The notes: generated by a model not told the origin, from the letters alone. A stretch of DNA of 64,000 nt from Planctomycetota bacterium (GCA_027624335.1 JAQBWV010000001.1:1-64000); one strand, 5' to 3'; counted from the stretch's first letter, positions 9,212 to 17,744 are shown. Translations and numbers: made by a program.

Positions 9212-10186
9212 TCATTCGAAAGAAAACGCAGCTTCGCTGACGGATGACGTGGTTTCAGGAACTGCCTGTGTTGCCAGCGGCGGCGTTTGATGGTTTCTGT
9301 GATTGTGACCGGGCAGCAGCTCAATCCCGATTGCCAGAACGCTTCCCAGCAGCAGGGCCGAGGTCAACTTCAGTCGATCATGCTGGTGATTTAATGCTTC
9401 GGGAATGAGATCGGTCAGAGCAATGCACAGAAATGCTCCTGCCGAGAACGCCAGCGCACAGCCCACAATGTGATTGCTTGATTCCAGCGAAGCGGTTCCA
9501 AACCAGAACACGATAGCGCCCGCAGGACAGGCCAGGGCGAATGCTCCGTTGATGATCGCCTGACTCCGAGCGCGCCAGCCTCCAGCATTCATGACTGATG
9601 TGATCGACATCGAGTCCAGCGGTTTGTGAAGCACGACGGCCAGAAACGTTCCAAGACCGAACAATGTCAGCGTCGAGGTGCTGCTGTGCCCCGCCTCAGC
9701 GACCACGCTGGCGCCCAGTGCGACGCCATCAAACACCGTATGAAGTGCCAGGCCCAGGAAGAGCCCCACCCAGCTGAGACGATGACGCGTTCGCGGTGAA
9801 GCCACGGCAACTGCTGGGGTCACTGAATCATGATCATGCGAGTGATCGTGGTCATGCGAGTGATCATGGTCGTGAGAGTGCGCCGCGTGATCGCAAAACG
9901 TCACGGGATCGCCATGGTGGTGGACGTGTCCAAACCTCAACAGGAACAGCATGCACAGCACGCCAACCAGTAACGAGCTCGATAGCCAGCGCAGATCGTT
10001 CAACTGAGTGACGGCCTGAGGGAGCAGGTGCAGACAGGCCACTCCGATCATCATGCCGCCGACGAGACTCATCAGAAGCTGCATGCGCAGGTGGGAAAGT
10101 CGCAGGATCGACGGCAGCCAGCCTCCAGTCAGAGAGGCCAGCACGATCAGACAGCAATAAATCACGAGTAAGACAGCGGGTGCCAT
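9212..10186 (-). CDS. ZIP family zinc/metal transporter
   Basis: A 324-residue inner-membrane protein with about eight hydrophobic helices, fitting the ZIP family (PF02535). Between helices III and IV lies a His/Asp repeat (HSHDHDHSHDHD type, residues ~105-125), the usual metal-binding loop. Helix IV carries HTVFDG and helix V carries HKPLD, variants of the family HNxxDG and HExPHE metal-site motifs. It should import Zn2+ or a related divalent metal. The start at 10186 has GGAG about 11 bases upstream. A Zur/Fur-type regulator gene begins 447 bases away on the opposite strand, which fits zinc-responsive control, though I could not identify an operator. Confidence 0.87.
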   Translation of the reverse strand: MAPAVLLVIYCCLIVLASLTGGWLPSILRLSHLRMQLLMSLVGGMMIGVACLHLLPQAVTQLNDLRWLSSSLLVGVLCMLFLLRFGHVHHHGDPVTFCDHAAHSHDHDHSHDHDHSHDHDSVTPAVAVASPRTRHRLSWVGLFLGLALHTVFDGVALGASVVAEAGHSSTSTLTLFGLGTFLAVVLHKPLDSMSITSVMNAGGWRARSQAIINGAFALACPAGAIVFWFGTASLESSNHIVGCALAFSAGAFLCIALTDLIPEALNHQHDRLKLTSALLLGSVLAIGIELLPGHNHRNHQTPPLATQAVPETTSSVSEAAFSFE

Positions 10187-10633
10187 CGAAAGTAACGCTC
10201 CGTGAGAAAGACGCGGAATGAGGATGTGAAAATGGCAGCAACGTCGAATTTCGTTGAATTCGTAAATGCGAACACATGCCTATCTGCAAAAGACTAGCAA
10301 ATACGTGCGAGCCGCACGAGCGACGAGGGAACGTGTTCGAGATAACTTCCTGCATCCTCACCGAGGCCGCCGCACGTACTCTGCCAGTGCTGCCCATTCA
10401 GGAAGCATTGGGCAACCGGTTCCCGTCCTTCTCACGGACTCGAATCAGAAGCTGCGACTTTCTGCCTATGTCGGTTTAACGTGCCACTTGCGGATGTTCC
10501 GGATTTGCAATCGAAAGGCAAATGCAAGTACAGTCCGACGCTGTCACTGCAGTGGCTCCGAGTAGCCCCACGCAATTCAGGCTCGATGCCTGGTCGACCA
10601 CTCGCAACAGGCTGATGTTCGGACGATCGAACC
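10187..10633. other. Divergent intergenic region between ZIP transporter and Fur/Zur regulator
   Basis: A 447-base gene-free region. It holds CGAATTTCG (10244-10252 region), a short near-palindrome close to the ZIP start, and an imperfect inverted repeat around 10522-10551 (TGCAAGTACAG and CTGTCACTGCA arms, about 8 of 11 pairs). Either could be part of a Zur operator, but neither matches a known Zur box well enough to call. No RNA gene or small gene is evident. Confidence 0.35.
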
Positions 10634-11101
10634 ATGAAACGACCAGAACAGATTCTTTCAATGGTTGAGGTCAAAGCCCTCATACGAGGTGCTGGCCTGA
10701 GAAGTACCGCTGCGCGAATTGCCGTGATCCAGCAACTGGCTTCCACGCCGAATCCGCAGAGCCATTCCGAGGTTTCGGAAGCGCTGGACGACTTCGGATT
10801 CGACCAGTCGACGATCTATCGGTGTCTGACGGAACTGTCTGACGCAGGTCTACTCGCGAGACTGGAACTTGGCGATTCGGTTCGTCGATTCGAGCTTCTG
10901 CAATCCGGAGCGTCGACTGGTTTCTCTGAGCATCCGCATTTCATGTGTGTCGACTGTGGTTCGATCTCCTGCCTCGAAGAATTTACGTTTCGATTGAACT
11001 CAAAGAAACGCGGCGCGGAAACTCCCGGTCAGATCGTCGAAGTGCTGCTCAAGGGGCATTGTGTGAAGTGTCAATCAGAAGTGCCGGTCGATCAGAAGTA
11101 A
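10634..11101 (+). CDS. Fur family transcriptional regulator, probably zinc-responsive (Zur-like)
   Basis: A 155-residue cytoplasmic DNA-binding repressor. The N-terminal winged helix has the family pattern (GLRSTAARIAVIQQL, then SHSEVSEAL and DQSTIYRCLTEL). The C-terminal half has HPHFMCVDCG (residues ~98-107) and a second C-V-K-C pair (~146-149), together the four cysteines of the structural zinc site. Zur is suggested rather than Fur or PerR by the divergent ZIP metal transporter next door, not by any decisive residue. The ATG at 10634 is used; GTT/ATG alternatives (for example ATG 10661) keep the DNA-binding domain and cannot be excluded because the upstream ribosome site is weak. Confidence 0.87.
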   Translation: MKRPEQILSMVEVKALIRGAGLRSTAARIAVIQQLASTPNPQSHSEVSEALDDFGFDQSTIYRCLTELSDAGLLARLELGDSVRRFELLQSGASTGFSEHPHFMCVDCGSISCLEEFTFRLNSKKRGAETPGQIVEVLLKGHCVKCQSEVPVDQK

Positions 11102-11139
11102 CGGTCGCCGTCGCCTGATGATTGCGGCGTTTCAGTACA

Positions 11140-12192
11140 TCACTGCTGCGGCGGCTGACTTGAGAGCAGCTGAAGCGCTTCCAAAGTTCGATTTTTCTGT
11201 GCCGGATTGCTGATCAGGTAACGATGCCGACCGCTGGCTTCTGCTTGAAATGTGGTTAATCCGTCGTCGGCGACGACAACCTTTCCAGCGGGCGAGATGT
11301 CGAAATAGGCGTGATCAGGACGGACTCCGTACAGCACGCTCGTCAGATCCCACGTGGGTCGGTCATGCGGCGGCGGATTGTAGAGCACGTACGCTTCGGC
11401 CAGCGGATGGTGAGCGACGTAACCGTAGTCGCGTTCGATACTCTGATGAGGGTACGCCAGCGCAATTCCGATCTCAAAGCCGCTCCAGACAATCGGTCCT
11501 GGCCAGTCTTTGACCAGTTTCTGCGCCGCAGGGATGTCCTTGACGATGTTGTACTCTTTGTGATTGTAGAGCTGCCCACCCTTGCCTGGAATCTGCGTGA
11601 AAGCTCCCGCCATGATCGACAGTAGTCGAACCTTTTTCCGCACCAGTTCGCTGCCATTCAACGGGCTGTGAGCGTCAGGTGGTGACGTCAGCAATGCAGC
11701 AAGGTTCGTCGAAAAGCCAACCTGAGCGATAACCACAGAGCGATCTTCCGCACTCGCCAGTGCTCTGCGCAATACGACGACAGCATCCGGAGCCGTCTCA
11801 CCGGACAACAGGTCATGCGGATAGCGGAGCGTGTCGCCATCGCGCTGGTGGCACAAACCGTTGAACTTCCCTGCGGAATTCGTGACGCCACTGCGGCAGA
11901 CTCCGATGGGAATGTCGCCTCGACCGTAGAACGTGTTGACCGCATCGGTGAACGCTGCGGCGTCCTCGTGATCCTTGGTGATTGTGACAGCCAGCAGCCT
12001 GCATTCGCCACGAGACTGCAGCGAGTGGATCATGCCCAGCGCCAGAACATCGTCGACATCATTGCCAATGTCCGTGTCAAAAATGAGCGGGACGGGTGGC
12101 CTCGGTTCTTTCGCCATCGACAGCGAATCGTGAGACACCGAAAGTAGAAACCAAATGACGGCAGCGGCGTGTAATGACGAGTGTCTTCTCAC
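11140..12192 (-). CDS. Exported inosine-uridine preferring nucleoside hydrolase family protein
   Basis: A 350-residue member of the IU_nuc_hydro family (PF01156). The first ~27 residues form a signal peptide (HAAAVIWFLLSV core). The Ca2+-binding and catalytic Asp cluster is present as FDTDIGNDVDD at residues ~38-48, and further family segments follow (AQVGFSTNLAAL, GGQLYNHKEYN, WDLTSVLY). The enzyme would cleave the N-glycosidic bond of ribonucleosides, here outside the cytoplasm, for purine/pyrimidine and ribose salvage. The start is GTG with AGAGGAA 9 bases upstream, and that GTG overlaps the TGA of the truncated sulfatase frame as GTGA, so translation may be coupled to the upstream remnant. 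Confidence 0.88.
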   Translation of the reverse strand: MRRHSSLHAAAVIWFLLSVSHDSLSMAKEPRPPVPLIFDTDIGNDVDDVLALGMIHSLQSRGECRLLAVTITKDHEDAAAFTDAVNTFYGRGDIPIGVCRSGVTNSAGKFNGLCHQRDGDTLRYPHDLLSGETAPDAVVVLRRALASAEDRSVVIAQVGFSTNLAALLTSPPDAHSPLNGSELVRKKVRLLSIMAGAFTQIPGKGGQLYNHKEYNIVKDIPAAQKLVKDWPGPIVWSGFEIGIALAYPHQSIERDYGYVAHHPLAEAYVLYNPPPHDRPTWDLTSVLYGVRPDHAYFDISPAGKVVVADDGLTTFQAEASGRHRYLISNPAQKNRTLEALQLLSSQPPQQ

Positions 12193-12347
12193 GATCGGTT
12201 CCTCTTGATGTGCGTATTTGAGTTAATCATTTTCGTATCGTCGACAAGAATGACGACGATGTTCGGTCGCTTATCCGCAGCAGTAATGGATAGCTGAGAA
12301 CTGAAAGTCAAGACGGCAGTCGCCAGCAGTGTCGTCATGAGTTTCAT
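12189..12347 (-). pseudogene. Truncated sulfatase: signal peptide and first strand only
   Basis: A 52-residue frame that begins like an intact secreted type I sulfatase: ATG at 12347 with AAGGAGA 8 bases upstream, a signal peptide ending near SITAADKRP, and then the conserved first sulfatase strand NIVVILVDD, where the two Asp normally bind Ca2+. It then departs into an unrelated tail (TKMINSNTH...) and stops at 12189, inside the start codon of the nucleoside hydrolase (GTGA overlap). The catalytic CxPSR region and the rest of the ~450-residue enzyme are absent. I read this as a deletion that left the translation start and export signal upstream of a new neighbour. A short exported peptide could still be made. 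Confidence 0.75.
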
Positions 12348-12363
12348 GGTATGTCTCCTTGTT

Positions 12364-12570
12364 CTGACGCAAAGACAGAAAGTCTCTGAGACGCAAAGAC
12401 GCAATGGGCGCAAAGAAAAGACAGCCATTGGGAAATTCTGTGATCGTCGCTGTGATGTCAGTGAGGTGGCGAGTCTATGAGCAGCCCTTTGCGAAACTCC
12501 GCGTCTTGGCGCCTTTGCGTCAGATCATGATTTGTGACGAGGATCAATCCTTTATTCGCGGGACTGGTAC
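12364..12570. repeat. Dispersed inverted-repeat element, copy 1
   Basis: Begins with CTGACGCAAAG (12364-12374) and has the exact reverse complement CTTTGCGTCAG at 12513-12523. The stretch from about 12409 to 12566 is closely matched by 45990-46146 in the same orientation (long shared blocks such as CCATTGGGAAATTC, GTCGCTGTGATGTCAGTGAG and GCGTCTTGGCGCCTTTGCGT). It lies between the sulfatase remnant and the VCBS gene and encodes nothing recognisable. It looks like a non-autonomous mobile or REP-like element; no transposase is in the window. Confidence 0.8.
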
Positions 12571-12637
12571 CAGGAACCTCGCAACTTCAAAACAGAGTCG
12601 GCTGGTCAGGATGCAATGTCAGCGTGGCGATGTCCAT

Positions 12638-14359
12638 CTACTGTGAAATCGTCAGGCGTTGATCTGCGTTGACGGACTTGCGGACGATTCTGCCGCGGTC
12701 GTGTGGCAGGATCACGACGACGTCACACAGTCGGCGATCACCGAGTCCGAAGTGGGCGACGGCTTCCTGAGACGATGCGTAACCGAAACCCGTTGCGATC
12801 TCCCGTGAGCCAAGCAACGCGGAACGATCACCCGCCTTGCCTGCTTCGTAGAGTTCAATTCGCGAACCAACGCCCATGCGGTTGACCTGACCCGAGCCTT
12901 CGACTCGGACTTCCAGCCAGTGTCCGCCGGGCGTTTCGTTCTTCAGCAGCAGCGATGGTAATTCGGTCCACCAGTTTGGCAGGACCATATCGAGTCGCCC
13001 ATCGTGATCGAAATCGCATGTTGGGCCCGGTGCTGAGTACACGATCTTCTTTTCGGCGACCATCTTCTCGAAGAATGTCCCCGAGCGTTTGATGGCGCGG
13101 TCTTCTTCCGTTGGGAAGTCGTTGGCAGCCAGCGCGGTCTCTTCAAAGCGTGGCAGTCCGTCTCGATTCCCGACGTTCCGAAAAATCACCGGATGGGGAC
13201 GTCCGCCGGCCAGCTTCACGATGCTGGTGTAGATGTCCGGGCGACCGTCGTTGTCGAAATCCTGAATCTCAACATGCGGCCCCTTCAGGGGCAGAGGATT
13301 CAGGCCGACAGCGTCGGTCACGTCTTCGAAAGCGGGTACGCCGTCCATGATGCCTCGATTCAGATAAAGGCGGTTGGCGACCGGAGTGTGCCAGGGGGTG
13401 CTGTAGTGTTGACCGAGAACCACGTCCGGCAGCAGGTCTCCGTTGATGTCGGATATCGAGACGCCGCATACCATGTCGTCGCCTTTGGCGGTCGGCCATG
13501 CGAAGACGTCTCGGGCTCCGGGAGCTTCTCGAAATCCGCCATTCCCGTCGTTCAGCATCAGAAAGTTGCCAATCGTCGATGCCAGAAAGAAGTCAGGCCA
13601 GCCGTCGAGATTGACGTCACACGCGGCAACGCCGAGTCCCGCGGCGTCGGCGGGAAGGCCGATGCTGGCGGAAACATCTTCGAACTGCAGGTCGCCCCGG
13701 TTGCGGAACAGTCGAGACGATTTTGTCTTTGAGCCGTTGTAACCGGGAATCGGATCTTCACCGACAAGCAGATCGAGCAGCCCGTCGCCGTCATAGTCCA
13801 GCACAGTGACACTGCGACCGCCAAACGCCTCGGGGCAGGCTTCATTACCTTCAGAGACGTTGGTGAATCTGCCCGCACCGTCGTTACGAAACAGCGTACA
13901 TCCGGCAAATGGATGTCCCATGCGAGTGGCGAGTTTCCCGCCTGCCGGTGCCGGCATACTGGCGACGTAAAGGTCGAGATCTCCGTCGTTGTCCAGATCG
14001 GCAAACAGAATGCCAGTCGCGCGAGTTGAGATCCTCAGCGCCGGCTGTTCATCCAGCTCGAACTTACCGGCTCGGTTTCGAAACATCAGGTTCGGCTGCG
14101 TGTCGGGATAATGAAACGTGCCAATGTAGAGGTCCGCCCATCCATCGCCGTCGACATCTCCCCATCCGGCACCGTGTCCCTGAATGCCTGCTGTCAGTGG
14201 CAGAAATCCCGCTTCGCTGCCGACGTCTCGAAACATGAAGCTTTGCGTCACGGCAGTCTGCGATGCCTTGTCCTGGGCGACCAGCAGAGGCGACCAAAGC
14301 ACCGCCGAGATGGGCAGCAGCGTGAGAACGGAAATGGCGATTCGTTGGCTGACGTTCAT
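12638..14359 (-). CDS. Secreted VCBS/FG-GAP repeat protein with ASPIC/UnbV C-terminal domain
   Basis: A 573-residue exported protein. Residues 1-~29 form a signal peptide (ISVLTLLPISAVLW core). From residue ~45 to ~450 it carries repeated Ca2+-binding-like motifs of the integrin-type beta-propeller (GDVDGDGWADL, ADLDNDGDLDL, LDYDGDGLLDLL, CDVNLDGWPDFF, SDINGDLLPDV, QDFDNDGRPDI, CDFDHDGRLDM). The C-terminal ~120 residues match the ASPIC/UnbV domain (PF07593), for example GGHWLEVRVEG and GVGSRIELYE. Proteins of this CRTAC1-like type are abundant in planctomycetes and are thought to act at the cell surface; no enzyme activity is established. The ATG at 14359 has GAGAA about 6 bases upstream. Confidence 0.9.
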   Translation of the reverse strand: MNVSQRIAISVLTLLPISAVLWSPLLVAQDKASQTAVTQSFMFRDVGSEAGFLPLTAGIQGHGAGWGDVDGDGWADLYIGTFHYPDTQPNLMFRNRAGKFELDEQPALRISTRATGILFADLDNDGDLDLYVASMPAPAGGKLATRMGHPFAGCTLFRNDGAGRFTNVSEGNEACPEAFGGRSVTVLDYDGDGLLDLLVGEDPIPGYNGSKTKSSRLFRNRGDLQFEDVSASIGLPADAAGLGVAACDVNLDGWPDFFLASTIGNFLMLNDGNGGFREAPGARDVFAWPTAKGDDMVCGVSISDINGDLLPDVVLGQHYSTPWHTPVANRLYLNRGIMDGVPAFEDVTDAVGLNPLPLKGPHVEIQDFDNDGRPDIYTSIVKLAGGRPHPVIFRNVGNRDGLPRFEETALAANDFPTEEDRAIKRSGTFFEKMVAEKKIVYSAPGPTCDFDHDGRLDMVLPNWWTELPSLLLKNETPGGHWLEVRVEGSGQVNRMGVGSRIELYEAGKAGDRSALLGSREIATGFGYASSQEAVAHFGLGDRRLCDVVVILPHDRGRIVRKSVNADQRLTISQ

Positions 14360-14533
14360 GAGGTTCTCGCGAAGTTGAAGGGGGGATGCTGATCTGATGC
14401 ACGGGAGTGCGTTTCACAAGTCCGGTTCCCACCGGCTGGCAGGAACCGGCGCTGCCGTCTGATTTGCCGTGTGGAAGTTGGTCGTCGCGGGCGTCTGGCA
14501 ACAATTCCTGGCAACGCTATTAGCGGCAGGGCG

Positions 14534-14661
14534 CTAGCAGTCCGTTGAAAAAAGTAGCAGGCACGCTCCGCCGTGCCCGTCCGCGAGATGAATTTCAAAC
14601 GTTTCCTGGCCGCGGCACACGGGAGTGTGCCTGCTACTTTCGTTTTTCAACGGGCTGCTAG
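14534..14661. repeat. Inverted-repeat element A (MITE-like, 128 bases)
   Basis: The left end CTAGCAGTCCGTTGAAAAA and the reverse complement of the right end, CTAGCAGCCCGTTGAAAAA, differ by one base, and both continue into AGTAGCAGGCAC, with a 3- to 4-base indel between. The terminal arms are therefore about 31 bases. The sequence between has no coding capacity. This is the structure expected of a small non-autonomous transposable element or large hairpin. Confidence 0.8.
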
Positions 14662-14705
14662 TCTCGGTTAAGGCGTACGAACCGATCAACAACCGGACGC
14701 CAGGG

Positions 14706-14856
14706 AGCCTGTTGAAAAACGAAAGTGAGTAGTGAGTAGGCCGGATCAAGCGAAGCGCCGCTCCGGCATTACTGGATTCTCAGTAAATTGAGCATGCCGG
14801 AACATCGTTGCTTCGCTCCCTGGTCCGGCCTACTTGTTCTTCAACGGGACGCTAGC
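14706..14856. repeat. Inverted-repeat element B sharing termini with element A
   Basis: The left arm has TGTTGAAAAACGAAAGTGAG, then AGTAGGCCGGATC-AAGCGAAGC. The right arm, read in reverse complement, has CGTTGAAGAACAAGTAGGCC, then GGACCAGGGAGCGAAGC. The outer GTTGAAAAAC motif is the same as in element A 45 bases away, but the inner sequence is different, as if one terminal sequence carries different cores. Confidence 0.7.
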
Positions 14857-15114
14857 GCGTGCCAGCTAATTTTGCCAGGCACTGTTGCCAGACGCGTCGA
14901 GGGTCAAATGTGAAGCGTGGCAAATCGGTAGCTCGTACCAAATATTCCTGATATGTCTGTAAAGATGTGAACGGCTCGTTGATTTCGCGCGACGATCTGG
15001 ACTGACTCTTGTATTTGGTTACGTGACGAATGGAGTGGACGGCGCATCGATGATTCCGTCTGGACGGGTATGAGGTCAACGCTGGCTGATTGTGAAGTGT
15101 GCCGTTTCACGCGA

Positions 15115-15223
15115 GGTGGCACTGATTGCTCGCAATCGCTGTCGCGAAGCGACAAGAGTTTCCGAGAACGGCGTGAAGTCTCTCGCGGCTGCGCCGCACT
15201 GGCTGCGAGCAACCAGTGCCACC
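15115..15223. repeat. Inverted-repeat element C
   Basis: The left arm GGTGGCACTGATTGCTCGCA and the right arm read in reverse complement, GGTGGCACTGGTTGCTCGCA, differ at one position. The 60-odd bases between include a smaller palindrome (CTGTCGCGAAGCGACAAG). The family appears unrelated to elements A and B. No open frame spans it convincingly. Confidence 0.75.
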
Positions 15224-15346
15224 CGGCGTCATACTTCAGCGTGTGCCAGATGGAAGTTGTCAGTCTCCGCATCGATCTCTTTTAGATTGTCTGATGGGCC
15301 ACCCCGTGAATTCAGCCTGTCCTGGCAAGCCGTGCGCAACTGCCGG

Positions 15347-16267
15347 TCAGTGAGCATTTCTGACGATCCAGGTCAGCAGACCTTTGGCCAGGTGCATGCG
15401 GTTTTCGGCCTGCTGGAAGACGATGCTTTGTGGACCGTCCATGGCCTTGTCGGTGACTTCAAGGCCCCGTTTCGCGGGAAGATCGTGCATGAATCTGCAG
15501 TGGGCTGGTGCCAGAGCGAGCAATTCGGTGGTGACCTGGAAATCGGCAAACGCTTTTTTTCGTTTCTCGGCTTCTTCTTCCTGGCCCATGCTGGCCCACA
15601 CGTCGGTGTAGATGATGCTGGCGTCTTTGACCGCCGTAATGGGATCGTTGGTCTGTGTGAATTGCGAATTCGGACACTTTTCGTTGAGCCTCGCCATGAA
15701 GTCGTCCGGCAGTTCGTAACCGGGCGGGCAGGCCAGGGTCATCGGGAGACCAAGCATGGATGTCAGCATCGCCAGCGAGGCACTGACGTTATTGCCGTCG
15801 CCGACGAAGACGATCTTTTCGTCAGTCAGTGATCCAAAGGCTTCCCGAATGGTGAAGAGGTCCGTCAATGCCTGACAGGGATGATAGAGGTCCGACAGAC
15901 CATTGATCACCGGACACGATGACCACGTACAGAATTCATCAATGAGATCCTGTGAGAACGTTCGCAGCACGATGACGTCCGAGTAGCCGCTGATCACGCG
16001 CGCGATGTCCGGCAGAGACTCGCGTCCGTAGAGACCGGCATCCTGTCCGGTGAAGAAGGATGCTGAACCGCCCAGATGAGTCATCGCCGCTTCAAAACTC
16101 AGACGCGTCCTCAGCGACGGCTTTTCGAAAACGAGTGTCGCGACTCGATTGCTGAGCGGCGTTTCCGGGTTTCCGGCGAAATGCTTTTCCTTGAGACGCT
16201 CGGCGGTCTCCAGAATGTCCATTACGTCATCGGGTGTCAGGTCGAAGAGTGTTGCCAGATGTTTCAT
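15347..16267 (-). CDS. argF: Ornithine carbamoyltransferase
   Basis: A 306-residue enzyme, the normal length for the family, converting ornithine and carbamoyl phosphate to citrulline in cytoplasmic arginine synthesis. The carbamoyl-phosphate loop is KPSLRTRLSFE (residues ~48-58), followed by HPCQALTDL (~131-139) and the VGDGNNVSASL segment (~154-164). The ornithine-binding motif, usually HCLP, reads MHDLPAKRG at residues ~263-271: the Cys that normally contacts the substrate is Asp, confirmed from the codons CAC-GAT-CTT-CCC. It is the last gene of the argB-argD-argF run, 82 bases after argD. The Asp could mean altered substrate preference (for example an acylated ornithine), or simply a lineage variant. 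Confidence 0.88.
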   Translation of the reverse strand: MKHLATLFDLTPDDVMDILETAERLKEKHFAGNPETPLSNRVATLVFEKPSLRTRLSFEAAMTHLGGSASFFTGQDAGLYGRESLPDIARVISGYSDVIVLRTFSQDLIDEFCTWSSCPVINGLSDLYHPCQALTDLFTIREAFGSLTDEKIVFVGDGNNVSASLAMLTSMLGLPMTLACPPGYELPDDFMARLNEKCPNSQFTQTNDPITAVKDASIIYTDVWASMGQEEEAEKRKKAFADFQVTTELLALAPAHCRFMHDLPAKRGLEVTDKAMDGPQSIVFQQAENRMHLAKGLLTWIVRNAH

Positions 16268-16349
16268 GAGATCGTTTCAGGTTCGCAGTACAGCCGCAGG
16301 CGTTGAGTTCCGGTGTTCCGGTTCATGTCCGGTTTGTGAGTGCGAAAGT

Positions 16350-17561
16350 TTACGCGGTTTCGGCAGCCATTTCCCGCAGGACGTCCGCGATTATGTTGAA
16401 TCCTTCATCGACTTCGGCAGCGGAAATGTTCAATGCCGGCAACAGTCGAATGACTGTGCCTTGAGTCGCGTTGATGAGAAGGCCCTTCTCCATGCATTTG
16501 CCGACGGCGGGAGTTGACGGGATTGTCAGCTCGACGCCGACCATCATGCCTCGGACCCGGATTTCGGAAATGATCGGCAGTTCTGCGGCGAGTGCCGTGA
16601 AGTGGCTACGGAATCGTTCGGCCATGACAGCGACATTGTCCAGCAGGTTGTCTGCTTCGATTGTCTGGACGGTCGCGATTCCAGCGGCCATAGCCAGTGG
16701 ATTTCCGCCGAAGGTCGACGCGTGCATGCCCGGTCGCAGATCAGGAGCCAGTTCGCTGGTTGTGATGACGGCTCCGCAGGCGACTCCGGCAGCGATGCCC
16801 TTCGCCATCGTGAGAATGTCTGGCTGAACGTTCCACTGCTGATAACCAAACCAGGTTCCCGTTCGCCCCATGCAGGTCTGGACTTCGTCGAAGATGAGCA
16901 GGCAGTTGTTCTCGTCGGCGATGCGTCGCAGGCCGGCAAGATAATCATCGGCGGGAATCTGAACACCGCCTTCGCCCTGAATGGGTTCGATCATGATCGC
17001 GGCTGTTTCGTGATCGACGAGGGCTGCCACGGCGTCGAGATCTTTTGTGGGAGCGTACTTGAACCCGGCAACAATCGGACCGAGTCCTTCGTGAAACTTC
17101 GGTTGCGCAGTGGCAGCTGTCGTTGCCAGGGTTCGTCCGTGGAAGCCTTTCTCGAACGTGATGACCTTGTAGCGACCTTCCTTCATGCCGTGCAGTCGAG
17201 CCAGTTTCAAGGCTCCTTCGTTGGCCTCGGCTCCACTGTTGCAGAAGAAGGCTTTACCAAAGCTGCGGGTGCAGAGCAGTTCAGCGAAATCTCCCTGCGC
17301 TTCCATGAACCATGTATTGGGAATGTGCAGCAGTTTGGCCGCCTGTTCCTGAATTGCCTGAGTGACTCGCGGAGGGCAGTGGCCAAGGATGTTGCAGCCC
17401 CAGCCGGGAAACAGGTCGAGGTAACGTTTCCCTTCGGCGTCCCAGCAATACTGGCCGTCGCCTCGAACAAGGCTGATCGGGTATCGGTTGTAGTTGGGAA
17501 TCACGTACTTTTCGAACTGAGCGATTCTGTCCTTACTGGACATGGCGGCGGCTGAGTCCAT
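16350..17561 (-). CDS. argD: Acetylornithine/succinylornithine aminotransferase
   Basis: A 403-residue class III PLP aminotransferase for the N-acetylornithine step of arginine synthesis. Visible family motifs are [17 protein letters not shown] (~110-126), GFHGRT (~143-148), the cofactor-site [15 protein letters not shown], and the PLP lysine in TMAKGIAAG. The frame stays open to 17717, but that N-terminal extension is unlike the family; the ATG at 17561 gives [19 protein letters not shown], where homologues begin. A weak GAAAG lies upstream. It sits 183 bases after argB and 82 before argF, transcribed together. Confidence 0.93.
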   Translation of the reverse strand: MDSAAAMSSKDRIAQFEKYVIPNYNRYPISLVRGDGQYCWDAEGKRYLDLFPGWGCNILGHCPPRVTQAIQEQAAKLLHIPNTWFMEAQGDFAELLCTRSFGKAFFCNSGAEANEGALKLARLHGMKEGRYKVITFEKGFHGRTLATTAATAQPKFHEGLGPIVAGFKYAPTKDLDAVAALVDHETAAIMIEPIQGEGGVQIPADDYLAGLRRIADENNCLLIFDEVQTCMGRTGTWFGYQQWNVQPDILTMAKGIAAGVACGAVITTSELAPDLRPGMHASTFGGNPLAMAAGIATVQTIEADNLLDNVAVMAERFRSHFTALAAELPIISEIRVRGMMVGVELTIPSTPAVGKCMEKGLLINATQGTVIRLLPALNISAAEVDEGFNIIADVLREMAAETA

Positions 17562-17744
17562 GGTCGTTTCTTTCAAAAGTCGAGGTTTCTTCGTCAGGGC
17601 GTTGGCTGACTCTTTGGCGAGTCGCGGAAACACTCTCTGACAGTCATGTTTCGGTGGTGGTTCGGAACGGTCCGGGCGGCAACCAGTTGGAGCACTGGCA
17701 TAGCCAGTGGCACACAATCCAGTTCCTTAACACTGTGCATCATT

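Larger units (their letters stand above)
14360..15346. other. Gene-free region rich in inverted repeats
   Basis: Nearly 1 kb without a credible gene between the VCBS gene and argF. Near the VCBS start is a perfect 8-base inverted repeat, CCGGTTCC at 14422 and GGAACCGG at 14442. Three larger inverted-repeat elements follow at 14534-14661, 14706-14856 and 15115-15223, listed separately. The remaining sequence shows no RNA gene, and open frames here are short and lack ribosome sites. Confidence 0.6.

Noticed and set aside
10522..10551. Imperfect inverted repeat as a possible Zur box
   Set aside because: Only about 8 of 11 pairs match and the sequence does not resemble a known Zur operator.
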